A DNA stretch of 64,000 bases from Bos javanicus. Taxonomy: Eukaryota; Chordata; Mammalia; Artiodactyla; Bovidae. The translations under genes were made by a program, and so were the position numbers. A model generated the notes under the pieces. The model made no database searches, had not been told where the DNA came from, and saw only the letters and a list, made by a program, of their open reading frames with translations. Shown one piece after another: positions 1 to 10,489 of this stretch. The stretch is from assembly GCF_032452875.1 (NCBI RefSeq), contig NC_083879.1, positions 87,305,572 through 87,369,571 of the forward strand, read 5' to 3'. Within the stretch, counting starts at the first letter, position 1. Every line of letters begins with the position of its first letter.

Positions 1-1464
1 GCTCGAGGCCAGGCCTCTGTCCACGTGCACAGTGGACGCAGCACACCTGGCTCCAAGGGTCAGCACCAATCCCTGCTCACGTCGACCTCGCTGGCTCAGC
101 TCTGGCCATGCAGAGCCGAATCCTGCCCACCACAGGCCTCACAGGGCACTGAGGCCACGGCACTCAGAGTCGGATGAGGAGCCCATGCCAGCGAGGAGGC
201 AGAGGGCACAAGGCACACAGCAGCAGAGGCTGCCGCAGAGTGCAGGCCGCAGGACAGCAGAGGACGCAAGTCACAGCCAGGAGGGCCTTCCTCAATCAGC
301 ATCAGCGACCTGCCCCAGGCTCCTCCCCTACCACCTCGCCTTGTTTTGGGGGGCATCTCGCCAGGGCCTGACGTGGGCTCCCCCACCTCTGACACCTGTC
401 AGCAGGCAGAGCCCCCAGGAGAAGACTGCTGCTTCTCTGCTGGGCTCCTACAAAACTCTACCCTTCTCCCCGATGGGAATATGACTTTGAGTCTTGCGTG
501 CATAAAGCCACAAGAAACAAACATTTCTTGGAACTGAATTGGGCAACACATTTCATTGAAAAGGGATAAAGAAATGTTCAGACTCCATAATTAGTTCAGC
601 TGGGTAGGAGGGCTACATTTGAAGTTTGAGATTTTAAGTAACCACAGTGTTTTCCTGGTTTTTTTTTTACTGGAGTAGGGAGCAGTCACATATTTAATAC
701 TCAAATGACTTCTATGACTTACACATCAGTACTACTCTTTATTTTTGGAAGTGCTTAATTCAGATTTAAGTGGGTAATACAGAAACACAGAATAAAATCT
801 GAAACATCCAAAAGGATATAAAATACAGCCAAGAATAAGCTTGTCTCTCCCCTGCTACACAGGTTCCACCTTGGGGTCACCTCTGTCACCAGCTGCCAGC
901 CTGTCCTTCTAGAAGCTGACCACGTCAAGAACATATGGACGTGCACTCTTTACATGTCAGAGGCAGTGCTTCCACAGGCTGTCCTGGGGAGCACTGACCT
1001 GCAAACCACTTAAATGTGCCCAACGTGTCATAATCCATAGATTCGCTGATTGATCTGGGTGACATCAGGTCACTGTATCCCCTGGGCCTCATCCACTCAG
1101 GAGAACAGACTCAGGACCCACTTAGGAGGAAAGGCGCAACGGCCTTTCCACCACTAAAACCCCCGAGTGTTATTTCCTGATGGCACTATACCTGCTGGGG
1201 TCTATTCAGAAGAGAGAAGCATGTCAGGCAGTTCAAGAAGGGGGATGTGACGGGGGGACAGGGACGGTACAGAGGGCGCAGGAAGGTAGGCAGCCAAGGG
1301 TGACACCTTCAGGACGGCAACTAAGGAGGGACAGCTGGATGCTTCCCCAAGACAGGCGGGGCAGACACTCTCGGCACTCCTGTTCCCCTGGCGTCCAGCA
1401 GGTGCACGGAGGCAGAGAGAGGAACAAGGGCCTGCAGACTTGAAGGGAAGGAAGAAGGCTTTGC
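1..1464. other. Intron 3 sequence, mostly unrecognised
   Basis: The first 480 bases are GC-rich with no exon or repeat I can name. From about 540 the sequence becomes AT-rich. Positions about 760-950 (aligned by eye with a common old LINE 3'-end pattern, ATATAAAATACA then a stretch resembling CACCTCTGTCACCAG) may be an ancient LINE relic, but this is weak. A poly-T run is at about 660-670. Confidence 0.4.
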
Positions 1465-2745
1465 TTACAGAATCTACAGGAAAAGCTAGTAGAGTAGCTG
1501 TGTTTAGCAAAACCACAGAATACAAAGTGAGTACGTAAAAATCAAGTCTATTTGTGAACAGAAGCAATGACAGTGGGAACCGAAATTGCAAAGACACTAA
1601 CACACCCATAAAATGGTGGTTTTACGGCTGAGCTTTTGGTGAACTACAGAGAAATCTTTGTCTACAGCACCAAAAACATGAACACAGGGGCATATGTATA
1701 TAAATACACACACACACACACGCATATACACACACACTGCCCACACATAAGCGTGTGTGCATGCAAGATGTGTATGCTGAAAACACACCACAAAACCTTG
1801 ATGAAAGAAATTAAAGACCCAAGGACGTAGAGAGACATGCCATGCTGGAGGGTCTGAGACTCAATTTTCTTAAAGTGTTAATTCTCCCCAAATTAATCTA
1901 CAGATCAATGTAATCTCAATTATTTTAGAAATTGAGAAGTGGATCACAAATGTAAATGACAATTCAAAGGACCTAAAATAGCAAAACAAGTTTGGAAAAG
2001 GACAGAGCTGATGAGCTCACAGGACCGATTTAAGACTTATTGTGAAGATGCAGGATTTGAGACAGTGTGATGTTGGTGTGAGGAAAGGAGTGCACACCAG
2101 GGGAACAGAACACAGAGAAGCCACAGCTAGACCCAGGCGTGTAAAGTCAATCGATTCTCAAAAGATGCTAAGGAAATTCAACTGGACATCTATAAGGAGA
2201 AAAACAAATCTTGCTACATGCAAAATATACTTGAAATAGATCTAAATATAAGAACTAAAACCAAAAACTTTCTAGAAGAAAAAAACAGAAGATCTTCGCA
2301 ACCCTGGAATAGGAAAAGAATTCTTAGATATGACACCAAAAATAAACTATGAAAAAGTTTTTATAAACTGGAGTTTATAAAAATTAAAAACTTTTGCTCT
2401 TCAGAAGACACTAGTAAGAAAATAAGAAGACAAGTCAGAAGTTAGAAGGAAATATCTGCAAGTGCACATCTGATAAAGGGCTTGTATCCAGAACACAGTT
2501 TAAAAACTGAAAGTCTCAACAAGAAAGCCCAGCTAAAAGGGCAAAGATCTGAACAATTTACCAAAGGAGAGATAAGACGGTAAAAAGCACATGGAAAGAT
2601 GCCAAATAACTCTCCATTATGAAAAAGCAGGAAAACTACAGTAAGACACGACACACACATTAGGATGGGAAAAATGAACTGAAAAAAAAGACACGAGTGT
2701 TGGAGAGAATTCAAAACGGCGCATGAGGAAAGCAGTGTCAGTCTC
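1465..2745 (+). mobile_element. L1 fragment (ORF2 3' part), sense on plus strand
   Basis: Long stretches follow the L1 ORF2 C-terminal coding and flanking pattern: AATTCTCCCCAAATTAATCT near 1881, AAAGGACCTAAAATAGCAAA near 1966, AAGACTTATTGTGAAGATGC near 2032. It is decayed, with many stops and an internal AC-repeat expansion at about 1706-1738, and cannot be active. It breaks off near 2745 and appears to resume near 3455. Confidence 0.7.
1706..1738 (+). repeat. AC microsatellite, impure
   Basis: Runs of AC broken by GCATAT inside the L1 fragment. Short and imperfect. Confidence 0.75.
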
Positions 2746-3454
2746 TAACGGGCAAATACTGACGGGATGGAAATCTTTCTCCTTCTCGTTCAGGTTCTCT
2801 GGCCTCTGTAACGAAAGAAAAATTAACGAGGGAAAAACAGACAGGTTTATTGACATGTATCTCAGATACATGAGGGGAAGCCTGGCGATGAGTAACTCCA
2901 GGAGGCGGCAGCAACTCGGAGCATCTCCACCTAAAGCCAACGGTCAGGGATTTTCAGAGGAGTGATGACACAGAGGAGGAGCTTCAGGGAGTCCGAGCTT
3001 CAGGGGGACGGAGACGACAACGGCGCCCACTCCAGTACTCTCGCCTGGAAAATCCCATGGACGGAGGAGCCTGGTAGGCTTCAGTTCATGGGGTCACTAA
3101 GAGTCGGACACGACTGAGCGACTTCACTTTCACCTTTCACTTTCATGCATTGGAGAAGGAAATGGCAGCCCACTCCGGTGTTCTTGCCTGGAGAATCCCA
3201 GGGATGGCGGAGCCTGGCGGGCTGCCGTCTATGGGGTTGCACAGAGTCGGACACGACTAAAGCAACTTAGCAGCAGCAGCAGCAGAGGTTCAGAGGGCTT
3301 GCTACGTGGGCTCCTCGGGGGTCGCCTCCAGGCTGATCGGGGTCTAGAGTTGTCCCGGGTTGCAGGGCAGAGAGATTTCCATGTGTCTGCTTCTTCTCAA
3401 CTGCCTTCAGCTCAAACAATTCCTTATGCCAAAGTGGCCTATTCGGGATGGCAA
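2746..3454. mobile_element. Unidentified insertion splitting the L1, LTR-like in organisation
   Basis: The L1 match stops near 2745 and resumes near 3455. The 700 bp between (excluding the Bov-A2 at about 3010-3285) are not L1. The segment GGTTTATTGACATGTATCTC near 2845 and the end near 3370-3440 look like parts of one older element into which Bov-A2 then inserted. I suspect a solo LTR but see no certain TG/CA ends or target duplication. Confidence 0.35.
3010..3285 (+). mobile_element. Bov-A2 SINE
   Basis: Two related Bov-A halves (CCTGGAAAATCCCATGGACG, later CCTGGAGAATCCCAGGGATG) are joined by the CACTTTCACCTTTCACTTTC linker and end in the diagnostic AGTCGGACACGACT block and a (CAG)n tail at about 3270-3285. 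This is the pecoran Bov-A2 structure. Confidence 0.88.
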
Positions 3455-3640
3455 ATTCTGCTGTCTTCTAAAGCCTACAGAATGCCCCAGCAAGCTCACT
3501 CCTAGGTATTTTCTAAGAGAAATAAAACCATTTGTCAACACAAAGACCTAGACAAGAAAATTTAGGGCGGCTTTGTTCACAGTCACAAAAACCTGGACAC
3601 AACCCCACCCCCATCTGGTGATGAGTGGGCAAAAGCAGAC
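3455..3640 (+). mobile_element. L1 fragment, continuation
   Basis: CTCACTCCTAGGTATTTTCT and the following AGAGAAATAAAACC, then CACAGTCACAAAAACCTGGA, follow the L1 ORF2 3' end pattern downstream of the piece ending near 2745, in the same orientation. Confidence 0.65.
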
Positions 3641-4247
3641 TGCCCTGCGACAGGCAGAGTGCACAGACTACAGCTCAGGAAACTGGCCTACGGACCAGGG
3701 GACCAGGGTCTCACAGCAAACCCCTGCCTTTCACAGAGAAGCTGCAGGACGCCCTTCCCACGACAAAGGTGGGAGATGGTGGGAGGGGCCCCACCAGCCA
3801 CCCTCCCAGAGCCGGTGGCCCTGACCCGGCATGACCTCCACTACTCACACGAGCATCTCCGCACCCGCCCTGGGGCACCCGGGACCCAGCCCGCCAGGGG
3901 GCCCACACGGGGGCTGCACAGGCAGAACCGGGGGCCGTGCCATCAGATCACAGGCAGACGTGAGAAGCCGGTGACACAGTGCTCGTTTCTGTGACACAAA
4001 TTTATACCCTAGAATGTGGTTTCTCATCCTGGTAACAACATAATTGCTAGTCATAACTTTAAATTACCCCTGGAGATCAGACAGCCTCTTATTTTTATGG
4101 CTGTGAGAATGATTTTGAAAACTCTAAATCTGGTTGCACCCTGACACATCCCAATTTTAAAGCCACCAGGAATTGCTAAACCATGATTTTGCTAGTTATC
4201 TTTAAGAATAGCAGGTGCCTTAAACAGAATGATTAATAAACATTTTT
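3641..4247. other. Intron 3, unrecognised
   Basis: GC-rich to about 3990, then AT-rich. No exon, SINE or tandem array was seen. Confidence 0.4.
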
Positions 4248-5096
4248 GTTGTTCAACTCGCTCAGTCATGTCCAGCTCTTTGCGACCACATGGACTACAG
4301 CACGCCAGGCTTCCCTGTCCTTCACCATCTCCCGGAGCTTGCTCAAGTTCATGTCCATCGAGTTGGTGATGCCATCCAACCGTCTCGTCCTCTGTCGTCC
4401 CCTTCTCCTCCTGCCTTCAATCTTTCCCAGCATCAGGGTCTTTCCCAATCAGTCAGTTCTTCACATCAGGTGACTAAAGTATTGGAGTTTCCGCTTCAGC
4501 ATCAGTCCTTCCAATGAATATTCTGGACTGATTTCCTTTAGGATGGACGGGTTGGATCTCCTTGCAGTCCAAGGGATGCTCAAGAGTCTTCTCCAACACC
4601 ACAGTTCAAAAGCATCAATTCTCTGGTGCTCAACCTTCTTTATGGTCCAACTCTCACACCCATACATGACTACAGGAAAATCCGTAGCTTTGACTAGATG
4701 GAACTTTGTTGGCAAAGTAATGTCTCTGCTTTTTAATATGCTGTCTAGATTGGTTACAGCTTTCCTTCCAAGGAGCAAGTGTCTTTTAATTTCATGGCTG
4801 CATCACCATCTGCAGTGACTTTGGAGCCAGAAATAAAGTCTGACACTGTCAAAGTCTGCCCGTCTATTTGCCATGAAGTGATGGAACGCAATGCCATGAT
4901 CTTCGTTTTTTGAATCTGCTGAATTTTAAGCCAGCTTTTTCACTCTCCTCTTTCACTTTCATTAAGAGGCACTCTGGTTCCTCTTTGCTTTCTGGAATAA
5001 GGGTGGTGTTATCTGCATACCTGAGGTTATTGATGCTTCTCCCAGTAAACTTGATTCCAGCTTGTGCTTCATCATCCAGCCTCGCATTTTGCTCCA
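4248..5096 (-). mobile_element. BovB (RTE) LINE, 5'-truncated, minus strand
   Basis: Plus-strand text reads as the reverse complement of BovB from its 3' end (GTTGTTCAACTCGCTCAGTC at 4248) through the C-terminal region into the reverse transcriptase (RT) domain. On the minus strand the fragments read GCESWTIKKVEHQRIDAFEL, then further upstream NLRYADNTTLI. The catalytic YADD box is YADN here, so the last aspartate is lost, and the frame is broken between the two pieces. Dead copy. Confidence 0.92.
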
Positions 5097-5640
5097 TCAG
5101 GTAACACGTCACATTCCAAACCCATCGCTCTGTTCCCTTTCCTCCTTGAACAAACCCTGGTGTGTCCAGCAGCAGCTGGACAGAGACACCCCAGCACCGC
5201 GCAGGGAGCCCAAGGCCACGGGAAGTGCGGTCCGGTGGACACAAAAGAGCCGCTCCCACAGTGACGGTGGATGTAGCATGCACCGAGGGGCAGCCCCTTG
5301 CTGACCAGGGTCTTGGCCAACAGTGGTAGCCACGCGGGCACCAGGGAAGGGCCTGAGGGGGCTCCAGGTCAGGAGGCACCAGGCGAAGGCACCTCTTAGT
5401 AGAGGCCGGAGCCCATGTCTGGCTTCGAGGAGGAACTACCAGGGCTTGACAGCTGCTAAGGGTTTGTTCGAGCACCATCCTTAGGGCAAAGGTAGCCATG
5501 CACACAGGCTGAGCGGCATGAAAGTGCCCCCTGTCTACCCCACATGGAAAACCTTCCGGATCAAGAGTTAAAGGTCCTGCTGGCAGCCTAACCACAGCTC
5601 CATCTTAAACAAGTCAAGTTATGAATTGCCTGAGTTCCTG
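5097..5640. other. Unidentified segment abutting the BovB 5' break
   Basis: BovB homology stops at about 5096. The minus-strand frame of the BovB stays open through this segment, giving a 243-residue chimeric ORF (4864-5595) with no recognisable domain in its first 150 residues. The phrase AACAAACCCTGGTG occurs at about 5150 and again at about 5669. It may be part of an artiodactyl interspersed repeat that I cannot name. Confidence 0.3.
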
Positions 5641-6210
5641 TGTGATCCAGGCCATGCACTTGTCAAACAAACCCTGGTGACCTCTACTTAAAACTCAGCA
5701 GTTTTCAAGAATGCGACTTGTTGGCCAGACCCAGTAACCAGCATCTGCATCTTGACAAGTGTGAGAAGCTCTGATCCATGTGCTGGGAACTCTGCTAGAT
5801 GCTTCCTTAAAGGACCGCAGCGCCAGCACTGCCTTCAGACTTTTTCTGAGGGCCACTAGTCTGGACACAAACACCCTTGACCGGTCATATGTGGGTGGTG
5901 AGTGGAGCTAGCTGGGCGCCCCAGGGGCGGGCAGGAGACTGAAGGGTCAGGGGCTGTCAGAGTCAACTGCTCTGCCCCAGAGCAAGCACTGAGATTGCGC
6001 CCGCTAGGAGCAGCCAGGCCACCAACGATCAGCTGGATCCTGAGGCTACAGCTGAGCCCGTGTTGTGGGGGCTCGGGTCTAATTCTGGGGCCAAGGGAAC
6101 TGATGGGGCTTTCCTGGGACAAAGGCGCACCCACCAAACGGGCAGCTCTGGGCTGATCCCCATTTAAGGTGGGCCTCGCTCTCTCCAGGATGCTGGTGCA
6201 TCTGGGACCC
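5641..6210. other. Intron 3, possible MER5-like relic
   Basis: About 5690-5790 (GGCCAGACCCAGTAACCAGC, then GTGAGAAGCTCTGATCC) resembles the core and end of the MER5 hAT non-autonomous family. The rest is unrecognised. Confidence 0.3.
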
Positions 6211-7630
6211 TGACACCTCCGAGAGCCCCTGAACACCTCTGAGAGTCCTCAACATCCCTGAGAGCACCCAACACCTCTGAGAACACCCCAACACCCCTGA
6301 GAGCACCCCAACACCTCTGAGAGCACCCAAACACCCCTGAGAGCACCTCAACACCCCTGAGAGTACCCCAACCCTTGGAGAGCACCCTAACATCTCTGAG
6401 AGCACCCAACACCTCTGAGAGCACCTCAACACCCCTGAGAACACCCCAACACCCCTGAGAACACCCCAACACCCCTGAGAGCACCCCAACACCCCTGAGA
6501 GCACCTCAACACCCCTGAGAGTACCGCAACCCCTGGAGAGCACCCTAACATCTCTGAGAGCACCCAACACCCCTGAGAGTACCTCAACACCCTGAGAGCA
6601 CCCCAACACCCCTGAAAGCACCTCAACACCCCTGAAAGCACCCACCACCCCTGAGAGCACCTCAACACCCCTGAGAGCACCCCAACACCCCTGAGAGCAT
6701 GCCAACACTCCTGAGCACCCCAACAACTCTGAGAGCACCTCAACACCCTGAGAGCACCCCAACACCCCTGAAAGCACCTCAACACCCCTGAAAGCACCCA
6801 ACACCCCTGAGAGCACCTCAACACCTCTGAGATCACCCCAACACCCCTGAGAGCACCCCAACACCCCTGAGAGCATGCCAACACTCCTGAGAGCATCCCA
6901 ACAACTCTGAGAGCACCTCAACACCCTGAGAGCACCCCAATACCCCCTGAGAGCACCCCAACATCTCTGAGAGCACCCAACACCCCTGAGAGCACCCCAC
7001 ACCCCTGAGAGCACCTCAACACCTCTGAGAGCCGCTGAACATATCTGAGAGCACCCCAACACCCCGGAGAGCACCTCAACGTGCCAGAGAGCATCCCAAC
7101 ACCTCTGAGAGCACCCCAACACCCCTGAGAGCACCCCACACCCCTGAGAGCACCTCAACACCTCTGAGAGCCGCTGAACATATCTGAGAGCACCCCAACA
7201 CCCCGGAGAGCACCTCAACGTGCCGGAGAGCACCCCAACACCCCTGAGAGCACCCCACACCCCTGAGAGCCGCTGAACATATCTGAGAGCACCCCAACAC
7301 CCTGGAGAGCACCTCAATGCGCCAGAGAGCACCCCGACACCCCTGAGAGCACCCCACACCCCTGAGAGCACCTCAAGACCTTTGAGAGCCGCTGAACATA
7401 TCTGAGAACATCCCAACACCCCGGAGAGCACCTCAACGCGCTGGAGAGCACCTCAACACCCCTGAAAGCACCCCAACACCTCTGAGAGCACTCCAACATC
7501 CTTTGCAGGACCCCAACACCCCTGAGAGCACCTTAACACCTCTGAGAGTACCCCAACACCCATGAGAGCATCCCAACAAGTCTGAGAGTACCTCAACCCC
7601 TCTGTGAGCACCCCAACACCTTGAGAACAG
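6211..7630 (+). repeat. 20-bp minisatellite, about 70 copies
   Basis: The unit is ACACCCCTGAGAGCACCCCA with 19-bp variants. Because 20 is not divisible by 3, three units make one 60-bp coding period; on the minus strand all three phases lack stops and give the repeated phrases GVLGCSQ, GCWGALR and GVGVLS, hence overlapping ORFs of up to 450 residues that are not genes. Higher-order blocks exist: GCCGCTGAACATATCTGAGA recurs at 7031, 7170, 7269 and 7389, spaced 139, 99 and 120 bp (7, 5 and 6 units). The RASA3-sense strand has two GGGG runs per unit. Confidence 0.97.
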
Positions 7631-7957
7631 CCCCCCCATAGGTGGGTGCTGGGTGTTAGGGATAGGCAGGGGCTGGGGTGGTTGGAGGAGCCCTTGGGAG
7701 TCATTTGGGGGCAGGGCCAGGGACCCCACTCTAGCCCTGATGGACGGCTCCGATGTGTTTCCGTGAGCTCATGGGGCATTGCCCTGCACCCGCTGATGGC
7801 CAGCCTGGGACAGCCAGCAAGGGCAGGCGAGATGCTGGTGCAGTTCACTGGCTTAGATGGGGTGTCCAGTAGATGTCCCAGTTCCTCCAGAACAAGTCCC
7901 CATTCAGAAGAGGCAGAGAAAATGAAGAATACACCTGGTTGGTTGGTAGGGACCTAC
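7631..7957. other. Start of intron 3
   Basis: Unique sequence between the minisatellite and the exon 3 donor. Nothing recognised beyond the GTAGGT donor at 7957-7952. Confidence 0.5.
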
Positions 7958-8061
7958 CTATGATGGAATCCCTCCGGAAAACATCTCGATCAAAAATGTA
8001 AAAGGACAGGTGACGGAAACTCCGCGGAATCTCGCAGTAGAAGTCCTCTCCATAGAAAGGG
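7958..8061 (-). CDS. RASA3: RASA3 coding exon 3 (C2A domain, residues 58-93)
   Basis: The 104-bp exon is preceded by a good pyrimidine tract ending CTCTGTCTAG and followed by GTAGGT. It completes Cys58, encodes PFYGEDFYCEIPRSF, RHLSFYIFDRD and VFRRDSII, and ends on the first base of Gly93. FDRD followed by RRDS is the third-loop region of the C2 fold, where D82, D84 and D89 sit at positions often used for calcium in other C2 domains; with loop 1 depleted the site is probably incomplete (inference). The next expected segment, beginning KVAIQKEDL in RASA3, was sought on both strands of 1-7957 and not found, so exon 4 must lie beyond the left edge. Confidence 0.97.
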
Positions 8062-10038
8062 CTAGACAGAGACAGAGGGACAGGGTTAGACTCTGTGAGC
8101 CATGCCCCCAGTCCTGGGGTACCGGGGCCGGGGTGTCGTCAGTCCTGGGGTGTCATCCCAGGGGGATCAGTCCTCAGGGGTGAGCACAAGGTTGGGCCAT
8201 CATGGACCCAGGCCACTCCCTCTTGGTCAAAGGGAAGCCCACAGTGTCTCTTCGTGGGGACAGAGTTGGGAGCATTTTTCCAAAATACAGGAAGCTGTGG
8301 ACGGTGGGGAGCAGGGTGAGACCTCCTCACGTGCCTGTCAGACTGTCTCTCCTCTCTGGGCCCCAGAGGCCACGCAGCCCGAGCCCCCTGCTTGGCACCT
8401 TTGCCCGGGCATCTCTGCACGTGGGTCATAGAGGCACTGTTGCAGGCTTCTCCAGATAGAGGGAACGTGCAGCCCAGGGACAGTTGGCCTGAACTACCAC
8501 TGTATGACGAGGGTTTAATACCGGCAGCCCTGAGGTCAGCCAGACTGCCTTCCTTGCTAATTATAGGGAGAAGTTCAAAAGCAGATTCCCCTTTCCCTGA
8601 GCCCAGATGCGCAACCACCTCCCTCTGCCAGCAGAGTCATTTCCCACCCCCCACCCCCCAACACTGCGCCAGGATGGCACCGCCCCACCCCTACCAGGGC
8701 CAGCCTCGAAAAAGAACCCGGTTTTCCCCTTTTGTGCTGTTCTATGTCCAAACACAGGCATCCGTTTCCCAGGTCTGGGGGAGGGGAGGGCGGGAGCCAT
8801 GGAATAGAGGGGAGCCTCTTATGAGCCCCAGATGCACCCCAGGGCAGCCCACACAGAGCCCAGGGGTCCAGAAGTGGGCTCAGGACCACCCTGCAGAGCA
8901 GCGAGAGCCGGAAGCCAGGCAGGTAGGGCCAGGTCTCCAAAAAGGGCACCAGCCAGATTAAACAGCTCAGCGTCTGGCTGATAATCACGCATTGGTTAAA
9001 CCATTCCCTAAAATCTGGAGTGAAATTCATTAAGCCAAACACTGTATCCAAGCATCTACAGGAGAAGAGTCAAGAATGGAGGTGACGACATCCACAGGGC
9101 CAGTGCTACAGGGCGGTAGTCTCACCCCACCCGCAGGCTGCCCCAGGGCTGGGAGGCCCGGCCAGCCCCGGGCATGATCTCGCTCAGCTCCCAGAAGCAG
9201 CAGAAACCCCTTCTAGCTTCTTTGGAGTCCCTCTTGCACTTCCTCTAAACGGTTTTAAACTCCTTTAAAATCGCCAGGCAGCATGGCCCTTGGTGCCTGC
9301 GAGTGTGCATTACGACAGCTTCTGTTTGAGGCTCCCAGATCCTCTCCAGAAGCTCAGGTTCCCCCAGTTGGGGGTCACGGCCAGAGCGCAGGACGGGCCG
9401 GCTTCCGGAGAGAAAGCCGCTCCATCCACACAAGGACGTGGACAGTCAGCAGCATCCCTCCGGCCGCTGCTCACATCTGCATGAGACTGTGGGCAGGGCC
9501 CGTGGCCAGGGCAGCTCCTCTCCCCTCCCGGACTGTCTTCCTGCCTGGAAGCCCCTGCTCACGTGGGGTTCATTACCCGGCTCACACCCCACACTCCCCA
9601 GGGAAATCATGTGTTCTCACCAACAAGTCACACCTAGACTGTCCTTTTAGGCCACATTTCCTAAAGCAACTGAAGCCACCAGATCCCAGAAGCTTCAGAA
9701 AGGCCCTGAGGGAAGGAGGGTGTCGGTGAGACCCCTGGGGGTGAGGGGGCGGCAGCCTGGGAAGCCCTGGGGGAACCCAGGGGGGTCCCATTAACCCGAC
9801 CCCTAGACTGCCCAGCCCGCAGGCCCACAGGGAGGGACTGACTCCTCAGAGGGGTGCACGGGGTCCACCCATGGTCTCTCCTGCAGGGTCCCGGCCTGGC
9901 CAGGGCCTGGACACTGTGGTCAGCAGGGCATCTGGGAGCTCAGAGAGAAGCCCCCCATCCTGAGACTAAGGGGCTCAGGGAGGATGGAGACAGGGCTGGG
10001 GGGATGCTCTGAGCTGCAGGCCCGCCCTGGACCAGACA
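8062..10038. other. Intron 2, 3' part, unrecognised
   Basis: GC-rich unique-looking sequence. The pyrimidine tract for exon 3 lies at about 8062-8085. No repeat or further exon was identified; ORFs of up to 189 residues on both strands resemble no protein I know and reflect low stop density. Confidence 0.4.
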
Positions 10039-10489
10039 GCCCCAGGACTATGGGGGGAGGGGTCCCCATCAGGGCCCCAGGACTGTGGGAAGAGGGTCCC
10101 CCTGAGAGCCCCTGGGACTATGGGGGGAAGGTCCCCCTCAGAGCCCCTGCAACTGTGGGGGGATCCTCTCAAAACCCCTAGGACTGTGGGGGGTCCCCCT
10201 CAGAGCCCCCAGGACTGTGAAGGGAGGGTCCCCTCAGAGCCTCCCAGGACTGTGGGGGGGTCCTCTCAGAGCCCCCCGGGACTGTGGGGGGAGGGTCCCC
10301 TCAGAGCCCCCTAGGACTGTGGGGGGGGTCCTCTCAGAGCCCCTGGGACTGTGGGGGGAGGGTCCTCTCAGAGCCCCCCAGGACTGTGGGGGGAGGGTCC
10401 CCTCAGAGCCCCCTAGGACTGTGGGGGGGTCCTCTCAGAGCCCCTGGGACTGTGGGGGGTCCTCTCAGAGCCCCCAGGACTGTGGGGGT
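10039..10489 (+). repeat. G-rich minisatellite, 29-37-bp unit, 14 copies
   Basis: Each unit has the order GGACTGTGGGGGG, a variable GAGGGTCCC or TCCTCT segment, then CAGAGCCCC. GGACTGTGG-type starts occur at about 10043, 10080, 10112, 10149, 10181, 10211, 10247, 10280, 10313, 10346, 10380, 10413, 10445 and 10475. Plus-strand G runs of 4-8 in every unit make quadruplex formation plausible on the RASA3 template strand. Repeat-derived ORFs (up to 112 residues) are spurious. Confidence 0.95.

Larger units (their letters stand above)
1..7957 (-). other. RASA3: RASA3 intron 3 (partial)
   Basis: Begins at the GTAGGT donor (7957 downward) and runs off the left edge. Its first 330 bases are unique sequence, followed by the 1.4-kb 20-bp minisatellite, a BovB fragment and a disrupted L1. 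Confidence 0.93.

Noticed and set aside
5097..5640. Endogenous retrovirus gene remnant
   Set aside because: No protease, RT or envelope motif could be seen; kept only as an unidentified segment.
6079..7431. A 450-residue minus-strand ORF rich in GVLGCSQ-like repeats
   Set aside because: It is the 20-bp minisatellite read in three phases; overlapping frames are equally open, and it lies in intron 3 of RASA3 with no start, splice or domain context.
1..7957. RASA3 exon 4 within the left end of the window
   Set aside because: The expected coding segment starting KVAIQKEDL was not found on either strand.
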